DNA of 64,000 nucleotides from VRUE01 sp036406595 (lineage in GTDB: Bacteria; Actinomycetota; Thermoleophilia; Solirubrobacterales; 70-9): contig DASXAR010000061.1 of the NCBI GenBank assembly GCA_036406595.1, positions 1 through 64,000 on the forward strand. The letters are read 5' to 3'. Numbering within the stretch: the stretch's first letter is position 1; every line of letters starts with the position of its first letter. A program made the translations under genes and the position numbers. Below are positions 49,686 through 56,757 of the stretch, one piece after another. The notes under the pieces were generated by a model, which was given only the letters and a program-made list of their open reading frames with translations, was not told the origin of the DNA and did no database searches.

Positions 49686-51091
49686 TACCGTTTTCCCAGG
49701 ACTTCGTACGGAGGCGCCTCCGCCGACGTCGCCGCCCCGGGGGCGGCGGGCTCCGCCTCATCCCGCGCGCGCGCCATCGCCAGGATCGCGATGTCGTCGT
49801 CGATCTCTCCCTCGGTAAAGCCATGCAGGGCAGCCTCGAGCCGCTCGAGCGCGAGTGCCGGATTGGTGGCGCCGCGCAGCACCTCGCCGACGCGCTCCTC
49901 GCCGAAACGGCCCTCCGCCCCCTGCGCCTCGGAGACCCCGTCGGTGGCGATCACGAGCTGCTGTCCAAATCGGACCTCGCTGCGGACCAGGGTCCAGCGC
50001 GCGTCGGGAAACGCGCCGAGCACAGGATCAGCCTCCGCCGCCTCGGTCACCCGCTCGCCGTCGACGAGGAGGGGCGGAGGGTGGCCGGCAACCGCGAGCC
50101 GCACGGGCTCGAGCGGGTCTTCGCTGAGCACGACCGCGACCAGGCTGCAGAGGGACTCGTCGCCCCGCGCCAGCAGGGCGCGATTGAGGGTTGCGAGGGC
50201 GACAAGCGGGTCATTGCTCAGCAGCGCCGCGGTTCGCAGCGTGTAGCGGGCGACCGCGGTGATAGAGGCGGCCTGGGCGCCGCGGCCAGTGACGTCGCCG
50301 ATCGCAAGCATCCAGCCGCCGGGGACCCGGTAGACGTCGTAGAAGTCGCCGCCGACCTCGTTCTGCGCTCCGGCCGGCCGGTACATCGCCGCCACCGACC
50401 AGCCCGGGATGTTGGGGAGGGGCGGCGGGAGAAGGCCGCGCTGCAGGGTCTCGGCGATCTCGGTGCGCTCGCGCTCGGCGCGCTCGAGGTCGTCGAAGAG
50501 GCCGGCGTTGTCGAGGGCGAGCGCGACGCGGCCGGAGAGGATCCAGGCGAAGTTGGCGTCGTCGCGGTGGTATCGGCGCTTCGACCAGGCGACTCCCACC
50601 GTGAGCGTTCCGGTCACTTTGCCGCGCGCGTTGAGGGCGACGGTGATCGCGGAGCGCGGCGCGATCCTGCGCATCAGCTCCAGGTCCTCCGGGTCGTCGG
50701 CCAGCTCCCTGAGCACCGAGTCGGGCATCCGCTCGAAGAAGCGGGGCTTGAGGGCTGCGCTGCCGTTGCCGGCGAGCATGTGCTCGGGTGTGGACGGCCG
50801 CCTTTCGGCGAGTTGCCGCCCGATCCCCTCCTCCGCCCCGGGCGCGACCCGCACCGCGGCCCGGGTGACCTCGCCCTCGCTGATCAGGTCGATCATGCAG
50901 AAGTCGGCAAGGTCCGGGACTAGGATGTCGCAGATCGACTCGAAGGTGTGCTCCAGGGATCCGCCCGAGTCGGAGACCACCGCGACATCCGCGAGCATGC
51001 GGAAGCGCCGTCGCGCCTTGCGCTCACGCACGAACAGCACGGCCATCGCAATCGCGATCGCCCCGATCAACATCGCCACCACTGCGGTCAC
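49685..51091 (-). CDS. RsbU-like PP2C phosphatase with GAF domain
   Basis: A 468-aa signal protein. One membrane segment (about 3-20), then a GAF-like domain (about 45-200), a short coiled coil (NAGLFDDLERAERERTEIAE) and a SpoIIE/PP2C phosphatase domain: NEVGGDFYDVY, AIGDVTGRGAQAA, ATDGVSEAQGA and IDDDIAILAMA carry the metal-binding Asp. It should dephosphorylate STAS antagonists and thereby activate a SigB-type sigma factor. GTG 51091. The gene ends in the SnoaL-like start codon. Sensor input unknown. Confidence 0.93.
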   Translation of the reverse strand: MTAVVAMLIGAIAIAMAVLFVRERKARRRFRMLADVAVVSDSGGSLEHTFESICDILVPDLADFCMIDLISEGEVTRAAVRVAPGAEEGIGRQLAERRPSTPEHMLAGNGSAALKPRFFERMPDSVLRELADDPEDLELMRRIAPRSAITVALNARGKVTGTLTVGVAWSKRRYHRDDANFAWILSGRVALALDNAGLFDDLERAERERTEIAETLQRGLLPPPLPNIPGWSVAAMYRPAGAQNEVGGDFYDVYRVPGGWMLAIGDVTGRGAQAASITAVARYTLRTAALLSNDPLVALATLNRALLARGDESLCSLVAVVLSEDPLEPVRLAVAGHPPPLLVDGERVTEAAEADPVLGAFPDARWTLVRSEVRFGQQLVIATDGVSEAQGAEGRFGEERVGEVLRGATNPALALERLEAALHGFTEGEIDDDIAILAMARARDEAEPAAPGAATSAEAPPYEVLGKR

Positions 51092-51280
51092 GGCTCACTC
51101 GCTCCCCTCAAGGTACCTCTACTAAAAAGAGAGTACTGGCGATCTGCCGCTATGTCCATGCACGCGCAGCTAATTCATCGGCCCCGGCACTCCCGTGCGG
51201 CGCGCGCGAGCGAGGGGACGGTCCGCCGCTTCGGCAGGAGCCGCGCCGCGGGGACCTCCTCGCTCATCCCAACCCGCGAT

Positions 51281-52177
51281 TCAGGCCGCAACCACGGGCG
51301 GCACCACGGGGTCGTAGCCGAACTCCGCGAGCGCCCCGCCGATCTCGGCGTGCATCGCCTGCTGCTCGTTCTCGGTCAGATTCCGCCGCCAGGCTCCGGG
51401 GCTCGCGGCGCGCTCGCGGAGGTGGGGCCCGCGGCTCCCGGGCGGCAGTCGCTCGAAGCTGTGGCGGGCCGCGACCGCAGCAGCCTCTCGGCGGTCCAGG
51501 CCGAGCAGGTCACAGAGGCGCTCGAGAGAGCGCGTGGCCTCGCCGAGCAGGTCCTCGTAGCGCAGCATGAGGCGGTTCTCCGGCCGGGTCGCCTCATATG
51601 CGTCGCGCACCGCGCGGCTGCGGTATGCCCAGACCGCGGAAAGCCAGCGGATCAGCGGGATGCGCCCCTGCTCGGACACCGGGAAGGCGCCGCCTGGTAT
51701 CGCCCATGCACCCTCCCGGTACGCGGCCAGCCATGAGTCGACCACATCCCGGCCATCCCGCAGCAGGAATATCAGCCGCCCCGCGGGAAAGAGCGCGGTG
51801 AGGAGGGGAGCGACATGGGAGCCGGGCTCCTTCACCACCAGCAGGGCCCTCCCGTCCTCGGAACCGTGTTCGGCGACCTGCGAGTCGAACCGAGCGGCGA
51901 TCAGCTGCCGCAGCGGCTCCCACCAGCTTTCCCGGTGGCGCTCCGAGAAGAAGTAGCAGGGCTCCTCCGCCTTCAGGTCGAGGAGCGTCGTCAGGTCAGG
52001 CGGCTCACCGTCGGCGACTGCCCAGGCGAGCGGGATCGGACGCCAGACGCCGAGATGATGACCGAGGTGGGGATCGTCGATCGGCACCACTCCGTCGAAC
52101 TCCGAGAGCATCTTCAGGAGCCAGGTGCTGCCACTGCGTGACGAGCCGAAGATCCAGATCAGGCGCCGTTCGTCCAT
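51281..52177 (-). CDS. Sulfotransferase family protein
   Basis: A 298-aa PAPS-dependent sulfotransferase-fold protein. IFGSSRSGSTWLLKML is the 5'-phosphosulfate loop and FLLRDGRDVVDSW the 3'-phosphate block (RDxRDxxxS-like). The C-terminal third (LERLCDLLGLD; FGYDPVVPPVVAA) fits carbohydrate or lipid sulfotransferases. No sulfate activation genes are nearby. A SigB-like promoter at 52420-52445 (- strand) may reach it through a 277-nt leader. Confidence 0.87.
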   Translation of the reverse strand: MDERRLIWIFGSSRSGSTWLLKMLSEFDGVVPIDDPHLGHHLGVWRPIPLAWAVADGEPPDLTTLLDLKAEEPCYFFSERHRESWWEPLRQLIAARFDSQVAEHGSEDGRALLVVKEPGSHVAPLLTALFPAGRLIFLLRDGRDVVDSWLAAYREGAWAIPGGAFPVSEQGRIPLIRWLSAVWAYRSRAVRDAYEATRPENRLMLRYEDLLGEATRSLERLCDLLGLDRREAAAVAARHSFERLPPGSRGPHLRERAASPGAWRRNLTENEQQAMHAEIGGALAEFGYDPVVPPVVAA

Positions 52178-52206
52178 GTCGGAGGAGTGAGCTCGTCGAG
52201 TTCAGA

Positions 52207-52410
52207 TCAGAGCCGCTCTGAGCGCGCACCGCCCGAGCATCGGGGCGACGACGGCAACCGCCTTCTCGCCCATGTGCCGCCCGCGGCGGCCCCGCCGAAC
52301 AGCCCGGCGCCGTGCTTTGCGCCGATCGCGTCTGCGAGTGCCCTGTGCCGCGCCGCCATCTCGTGGGGGCAGGTCGCTCCCCGATGTCGAGCATTTGCGC
52401 TTGATGCCAT
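52207..52410 (-). CDS. Possible small protein, doubtful
   Basis: A 67-aa frame from ATG 52410, 9 nt after a perfect SigB-like -10 element, which would make a leaderless mRNA. It has several Cys/His (HRGATCPHEMAARH) but no recognised fold and a basic composition typical of spurious frames in GC-rich DNA. The 277-nt region between the sulfotransferase and the Vms1-like gene contains no other candidate. It is listed only because of its promoter position. Confidence 0.25.
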   Translation of the reverse strand: MASSANARHRGATCPHEMAARHRALADAIGAKHGAGLFGGAAAGGTWARRRLPSSPRCSGGARSERL

Positions 52411-52419
52411 CCCGATTCG

Positions 52420-52445
52420 GCTACCCAGAGGGGTGGACGAGAAAC
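52420..52445 (-). promoter_or_regulatory. SigB-like promoter upstream of the sulfotransferase
   Basis: On the minus strand GTTT (52445-52442), 15-nt spacer, GGGTAGC (52426-52420). Exact match, between the stop of the Vms1-like gene (52455) and the small frame/sulfotransferase. Confidence 0.65.
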
Positions 52446-52454
52446 CTCAAGCGG

Positions 52455-53546
52455 TCAGTAGCGGAGCAGCGCCGCCGAGCCGTCCACGCTCGAAAGCAGC
52501 TCGGCCGCCTTTCCCGTCACCGCGACGACGTTGGCTCCGCCGTCGAGAGCCCGGCGGACCAGTTGCTCGCACCTTGCCGCAAACCCGGCATCGAGAACCA
52601 GGGTGTCCACCCTCGCTTCCGCGAGCGCCGCCTCGGTCTCCTGGGTTCCCGCGGCGCCGCGCATCCCGCCCCGGGCCGATTCGAGGGTGCGCTCGACCAA
52701 CTCACGGTCCCGCTCGGCGTCGAGGGCTTTCGCGGCATCGGCCAAGGCGACCTCGAGCTTTCCCGCGGGCTCGGAGATCAAATCCGCGTCACCGCCCGGC
52801 CCGATTGCGACCCCGGGCAGGTTGAGGCCGCGCCGGAACTCCCGGACGTGGTCGGCGGCGCCGAAGATGATCAACTGGCTCCAACGGCGCGCCTCCGCCG
52901 GCCCGGCCACGAGACGGCCGCACTCTCCGAGAAAGCGGTGGCGGTTCTCCTCGAGCCGCTCCTCGAATTGGTCGCGGCCGGACGCGCTCACGGCCTGCGA
53001 TCGGGCCGGGTCGGAGGGACGTTGCGCCTTCCGCTCCCTCCAGTCGTCGCTGAAGACGCTCATCTCCCAGCTCTCCAGCTCCTCGACGTGGCCGGGAGCC
53101 CACTCGAGCAGGCGAACCCGCTCAGCCGAGATCAGGGCCACCCCACGCGACGCACCGCGTTCGAGCATGCAGACGAGGGGCGCGACGAGCGGCTGCTCGT
53201 CGAAGAAGGCCGCCGGTGACGACTCGGCCGAGACATGCCCCGCCCACCACGACTCCGAGCCCGCCTTCGCGGCCACCTCGACGAAGCCGACTTCGGCTCG
53301 CGGCAGGCTGCGCTCGTGATCGGCGAATCGCTCGCCGAGCCGCTCGCAGGTCGCGCGAAGCGCGGTGGCGGCCTCGTGGCCGAGCCCGTCCTTCCGCTCG
53401 AGAACCGAGGACAGCCCATTGCTGAGCTCGGTGCGCCAGCGACCACCACGGTCGCCGGGGTCGAGCCGCAGGTAGATCGAGATGACGCCGAGCGGCGGCT
53501 TCCAGCGCGCAAGTCGCCGCACGTCGTCGAGGGTCGGCCAGGGCAT
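52455..53546 (-). CDS. Vms1/release-factor-like (baeRF/VLRF) protein
   Basis: A 363-aa protein resembling the bacterial members of the eRF1/Vms1 peptidyl-tRNA hydrolase-like family. SIYLRLDPGDRGGRWRTEL at the N-terminus, MLERGASRGVALISAERVRL in the middle (the VLRF core), FEERLEENRHRFLGECGR and LIIFGAADHVREFRRGL are compatible with the three-domain plan. In eukaryotic Vms1 the middle domain rescues stalled ribosomes. The GGQ-like catalytic residue is not clear here (SQAVSASGRDQFEE). A weak SigB-like element (GATT-N15-GGGTA) precedes it. Confidence 0.65.
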   Translation of the reverse strand: MPWPTLDDVRRLARWKPPLGVISIYLRLDPGDRGGRWRTELSNGLSSVLERKDGLGHEAATALRATCERLGERFADHERSLPRAEVGFVEVAAKAGSESWWAGHVSAESSPAAFFDEQPLVAPLVCMLERGASRGVALISAERVRLLEWAPGHVEELESWEMSVFSDDWRERKAQRPSDPARSQAVSASGRDQFEERLEENRHRFLGECGRLVAGPAEARRWSQLIIFGAADHVREFRRGLNLPGVAIGPGGDADLISEPAGKLEVALADAAKALDAERDRELVERTLESARGGMRGAAGTQETEAALAEARVDTLVLDAGFAARCEQLVRRALDGGANVVAVTGKAAELLSSVDGSAALLRY

Positions 53547-53607
53547 CTGCTTCGCACCGTACCCGCCGCAACGGGCTCGAATCTTGCCCGCCGGGTATTG
53601 GTGGCTC

Positions 53608-54333
53608 GTGGAAGAGGTGCGAATCGGCTGCTCGGGCTGGAGCTACCGCGACTGGCGCGGCGCCCTCTACCCGCCCGGGACGCCGACCTCCCGCTGGTTG
53701 GCTCACTACGCATCGATATTCGACACGGTCGAGGTGAACGCCACCTTCTACCGGCTGCCGAAGCGCGACACGGTCCGTGGCTGGGTGGAGCAGGTCCCCG
53801 CCGGCTTTCTCTTCGCGGTCAAGGCAAGTCGCTACCTGACCCACATGAAGCGACTGCGCGATGTCGGCAGCGGGCTGGCAAGGTTCTGGGAGCGGATCGA
53901 GCCGCTGCGTGAGTCGGAAAAGCTGGGGCCGGTGCTCTGGCAGCTGCCGGAGCGCTTCGAGCGCGACGACGAGACGCTGGCCGGCGCCCTGGGCGCCATG
54001 CCCGCGGCGGGGCATTGCTTCGAGTTTCGCCACCCGAGCTGGTTCGCGCCGGACGTGATGGAGCTTCTGGAAGAGCACGGCGCCTCATTGGCAATCGGCG
54101 ACGATCCGCGCCGACCGCTGCCCGACCGCTCACCGCACGGACCGCTCGCCTACCTCCGCCTCCACTACGGGACGAGGGGCCGCGCCGGCAACTACTCGGA
54201 CCGAGAGCTGGCGGTCTGGCGTCGGAGGATCGCGTCGTGGCGCTCGAAACGCCCGGTCTTCGCGTATCTGAACAACGACTGGCAGGGCTTCGCGCCGCGC
54301 AACGCAAGGACGCTGCGCCGCGGATTGCACTAG
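53608..54333 (+). CDS. DUF72 family protein
   Basis: A 241-aa TIM-barrel protein of the DUF72 family. IGCSGWSYRDWRGALYPPG, then VEVNATFYRLPKRDTVRGWV and FAVKASRYLTHMKRLRD, and VLWQLPERFERDD are the family hallmarks; the C-terminal YLRLHYGTRGRAGNYSDREL and FAYLNNDWQGFAPRNA complete it. Function is not established for the family. GTG 53608 is the only start compatible with the family N-terminus. It is divergent from the Vms1-like gene. Confidence 0.93.
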   Translation: MEEVRIGCSGWSYRDWRGALYPPGTPTSRWLAHYASIFDTVEVNATFYRLPKRDTVRGWVEQVPAGFLFAVKASRYLTHMKRLRDVGSGLARFWERIEPLRESEKLGPVLWQLPERFERDDETLAGALGAMPAAGHCFEFRHPSWFAPDVMELLEEHGASLAIGDDPRRPLPDRSPHGPLAYLRLHYGTRGRAGNYSDRELAVWRRRIASWRSKRPVFAYLNNDWQGFAPRNARTLRRGLH

Positions 54334-54342
54334 AGATCCTTC

Positions 54343-54368
54343 GTTTCCCCCACCCCGATCCGGGTAGC
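54343..54368 (+). promoter_or_regulatory. SigB-like promoter of the 74-aa gene
   Basis: GTTT (54343-54346), 15-nt spacer, GGGTAGC (54362-54368). Exact match, 8 nt before ATG 54377. Confidence 0.65.
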
Positions 54369-54376
54369 GGCTGCAC

Positions 54377-54601
54377 ATGCTCGACACGGTCTCACTTCCG
54401 CGACCGGGACAGAGGTGGCTCAGCTGCCCGCCCTACGTTCTGATCGCCCACGTGGTCCAGCTCGACCAGAGCGTCGAGCCCCCGGTGGTGAGCTACGAGC
54501 TGCAGGACGACGAGGGGTGCCTGCTCGAGAGTGTTGAGCACGCGGTGGTCGACGAGGGCTGGTGGAAGACGTTCCAGCCGATGGTCGTCCGGCGAGGCTA
54601 G
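54377..54601 (+). CDS. Small unknown protein with SigB-like promoter
   Basis: A 74-aa protein, acidic, without signal peptide. LSCPPYVLIAHVVQLDQS and VSYELQDDEGCLLESVEHAV, then VDEGWWKTFQPMV form what could be a small beta barrel. No family recognised. The perfect SigB-like promoter 8 nt upstream and its isolation favour a real, stress-induced gene. Its stop is inside a perfect 19-bp tandem duplication. Confidence 0.6.
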   Translation: MLDTVSLPRPGQRWLSCPPYVLIAHVVQLDQSVEPPVVSYELQDDEGCLLESVEHAVVDEGWWKTFQPMVVRRG

Positions 54602-54638
54602 TCAGCACCCGCCGCCGCGGTCAGCACCCGCCGCCGCG
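54601..54638 (+). repeat. Perfect 19-bp tandem duplication
   Basis: Bases 54601-54619 are repeated without change at 54620-54638; the unit begins with GTCAGCACCC. It directly follows the stop of the 74-aa gene. It looks like a slippage or short duplication. Confidence 0.9.
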
Positions 54639-54654
54639 CCAAAGCACGGCTCGA

Positions 54655-54873
54655 TCATCGCGGCTCACCCCAGAGTCCCTTATGGCTGTCGTCCTCGTAC
54701 TTGCCCGCGTGCCCGGTCGGCGGCTCCATCCGCTCGTCGGCGCGGGGCCGGCCGCTGACATAGACGAGGAAGGCGACGAACAAGGGCACGGCGATGATCA
54801 ACGCGAAGAGCGGCGACCAGGCGACCGCGATCACCGCGAGGATGACGAGGGCGATCAGTGGGATCACGTACAC
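54655..54873 (-). CDS. Small membrane protein
   Basis: A 72-aa protein starting at GTG 54873. Residues about 2-45 are hydrophobic, likely one long or two short membrane segments (VIPLIALVILAVIAVAWSPL; FALIIAVPLFVAFLVYVSG); the rest is a charged cytosolic tail (RPRADERMEPPTGHAGKYED). Related small actinobacterial proteins of unknown function exist. It is 15 nt after the DUF6458-like gene on the same strand, so probably the end of that operon. Confidence 0.65.
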   Translation of the reverse strand: MYVIPLIALVILAVIAVAWSPLFALIIAVPLFVAFLVYVSGRPRADERMEPPTGHAGKYEDDSHKGLWGEPR

Positions 54874-54888
54874 GACTCTTACCTGCTC

Positions 54889-55149
54889 TCAGTAACGCGG
54901 CGGAACTTCCCGCGGCGGGACTTCCCGCGGCGGCACCTCTTCGCGCCGCTCGGCCGCCGCCACTTCGCGCCGGCGGCTGCGCTCGGTCCAGATCGCCTCC
55001 TGGAAGAAGGCGAGAATGAGGCCGGCGGCGCCGGCTCCCATCAGGATCCAACCGACGACGTCGAGGTTGACCCCCTGGACATGGAGGTTGGTCGCGAAGG
55101 TGAGAATCGCTCCGACGACGATAAGGAGGAGCGCGCCGGCGATGGTCAT
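54889..55149 (-). CDS. DUF6458-like small membrane protein
   Basis: An 86-aa protein with two membrane segments: TIAGALLLIVVGAILTFATN and GWILMGAGAAGLILAFFQE, matching the DUF6458 pattern including HVQGVNLDVVG between them. The C-terminal tail contains three near-identical PPRE(V) repeats, encoded by a short DNA tandem repeat near 54900-54935. ATG 55149 overlaps the stop of the PfpI-like gene (ATGA). Confidence 0.78.
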   Translation of the reverse strand: MTIAGALLLIVVGAILTFATNLHVQGVNLDVVGWILMGAGAAGLILAFFQEAIWTERSRRREVAAAERREEVPPREVPPREVPPRY

Positions 55150-55721
55150 CGTGCCACCGCCTCGCGCTGCTCCTCGTGAACTCCCTCGGCGAACTCCTCG
55201 ACGATCTTCGCGGTGAAGGCAGGCAGGTCGTCTGGTTTGCGACTGCTCACCAACCCCCGGTCCACGTGGACCTCCTCGTCGACCCATTCCGCGCCGGCGT
55301 TGCGAAGGTCGGACTGAAGGCTCGGCCACGAGGTCAGCGTGCGGCCGCGGGCCAGTCCCGCATCAATCAGAGTCCATGGCCCGTGACAGATGACGCCGAC
55401 GGGCTTGCCGGCCTCGAATATGGCGCGAGCGAAATCCAGCGCCTCCTGGTCGGTGCGCAGCTGGTCGGGATTGGCGACGCCCCCGGGCAGGACCAGGCCG
55501 TCGAATTCGGCCGGGTCGGCATCGCCGACCGCCTCGGCCGCGAAGACGTCGCCCTTGTCGAGATGATTGAAGGCCTGGACCTCGCCCGATTCGGGGGCGA
55601 GGATCACCGTCTCGGCGCCGGCATCGCGCACGCTCTGAAGCGGCTCGGTCAGCTCGACCTGCTCGACGCCCTCGTTCGCGGTCAGAAACGCGATCCGCTT
55701 TCCCCTCAGCTCGTCAGACAT
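55146..55721 (-). CDS. DJ-1/PfpI family protein
   Basis: A 191-aa protein of the PfpI/DJ-1 fold. GLVLPGGVANPDQLR precedes the nucleophile elbow VGVICHGPWTLIDAGL (Cys in ICHGP), and a Glu is available in the EGVEQVELTEPL region. Such proteins act as stress proteases, glyoxalases or deglycases. ATG 55721 is preferred over GTG 55724; a ribosome site (GAGAGGAA) lies upstream. First gene of PfpI-DUF6458 and probably the small membrane protein. Confidence 0.92.
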   Translation of the reverse strand: MSDELRGKRIAFLTANEGVEQVELTEPLQSVRDAGAETVILAPESGEVQAFNHLDKGDVFAAEAVGDADPAEFDGLVLPGGVANPDQLRTDQEALDFARAIFEAGKPVGVICHGPWTLIDAGLARGRTLTSWPSLQSDLRNAGAEWVDEEVHVDRGLVSSRKPDDLPAFTAKIVEEFAEGVHEEQREAVAR

Positions 55722-55891
55722 CACGGTTCCTCTCTTCTCTTTTCATCCCCTCTGTAGTCCCCGCGAGCGCCGCACCCAAACATGGGGGGAGAGCTCTCCG
55801 GCCCGAACGCCTCTCCGCCTGAGGCGGTTGGTCTTCTCACCCGAGCGGGAACCGTGGTGACGGTGAAAGCCGCTGGGGTCCGGGCCGCGAG

Positions 55892-56167
55892 CTATGTCGC
55901 CTCCGCGCCTTCCTCGCCCGGCCAACTGCCGGTGAGGCGATGGAAGCTACGCCTGCTGCCGTGGTCGACCACCCCTTTGACCAGCCGGAAGACGGCACCT
56001 TCCAGAAGGAGCGCCGGGACCAGCCTCGCAAAGCTCGCCTCACGCTGGTCGGGCTCCGGGGCCTCCTCCTCGTCGAAGGCCAGCCAGATGCGCCTCACGC
56101 CCCAGCGCGCCACCGCCCCGGCGAGGAGACTGGTGAGGACGCCGAACGGTATGAACAGGACCTTCAT
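55892..56167 (-). CDS. DUF4235-like protein
   Basis: A 91-aa protein. The N-terminal membrane segment (MKVLFIPFGVLTSLLAGAVA), then RRIWLAFDEEEAPEPDQREA and LVPALLLEGAVFRLVKGVVD with a final FHRLTGSWPG, matches the plan of DUF4235. It overlaps the ferritin-like gene by 4 nt (ATGA) and so is co-translated with it. Function unknown. Confidence 0.8.
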   Translation of the reverse strand: MKVLFIPFGVLTSLLAGAVARWGVRRIWLAFDEEEAPEPDQREASFARLVPALLLEGAVFRLVKGVVDHGSRRSFHRLTGSWPGEEGAEAT

Positions 56168-56700
56168 CGCGCCCCCGGACGCTCAGGCGATCCCTCGAGC
56201 TCGTACTCGCGCAGGAAGCCCTCGAAGAGCCGCCGGTGCGACTGCTCGTCGTGGAGGATCTCGATCGTCATGTCCTGCGTCACCGGGTCGACCTGGTCGG
56301 TCTCCTCGACGATCCGCGTGTAGTGCTCGATCGCGCCGGTCTCGGCCTTGATAACGCCGCGGATCACGTGCACGGTGTCGGTCTGCTCCTCGGGAGGCTG
56401 GAGGTAGCTCTGTTCCGGCGCGAATTCCTCCGAGCCCGGCACGACTCCGTAGAGCTCCTTGATCCGCTCGGCGAAGCGTTTGGCGTGCCCGAGCTCCTCG
56501 TCGACGTCCTCGGCGAGCGACTCCTTGATCTCCTGCGCGCGGACACCATCGAGATTGACCGAGGCCGAGATGTAGCTCATCACCGTCTCGATCTCCATCC
56601 AGTAGGCCGTGCAGAGGAGGTCGACCACCTGCTGGCGCTTCTCCAGGTTGTCGCTGTCCAGAATGCCCTTTCCGGGCGATGTCGATGCCTCCATGAACAT
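56164..56700 (-). CDS. Ferritin-like (bacterioferritin domain) protein
   Basis: A 178-aa four-helix protein. METVMSY-type residues in YWMEIETVMSYISASVNLDG, DEELGHAKRFAERI, IKAETGAIEHYTRIVEETD and ILHDEQSHRRLFEGFL contribute the Glu/His di-iron ligands in the ExxH pattern. It likely stores iron or protects DNA from oxidation. ATG 56694 has a better spaced ribosome site (GGAGG) than 56700. A one-mismatch SigB-like promoter lies 31 nt upstream. Operon: ferritin-like then DUF4235. Confidence 0.88.
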   Translation of the reverse strand: MFMEASTSPGKGILDSDNLEKRQQVVDLLCTAYWMEIETVMSYISASVNLDGVRAQEIKESLAEDVDEELGHAKRFAERIKELYGVVPGSEEFAPEQSYLQPPEEQTDTVHVIRGVIKAETGAIEHYTRIVEETDQVDPVTQDMTIEILHDEQSHRRLFEGFLREYELEGSPERPGAR

Positions 56701-56730
56701 CCCTCCATTCCTCGCGGGCGGCGAGGTAGA

Positions 56731-56757
56731 GCTACCCGAACCGCGCGGAAGTCAATC
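56731..56757 (-). promoter_or_regulatory. SigB-like promoter of the ferritin-like operon
   Basis: On the minus strand GATT (56757-56754), 16-nt spacer, GGGTAGC (56737-56731). One base differs from GTTT. The ferritin-like start is about 31-37 nt downstream. Confidence 0.5.
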
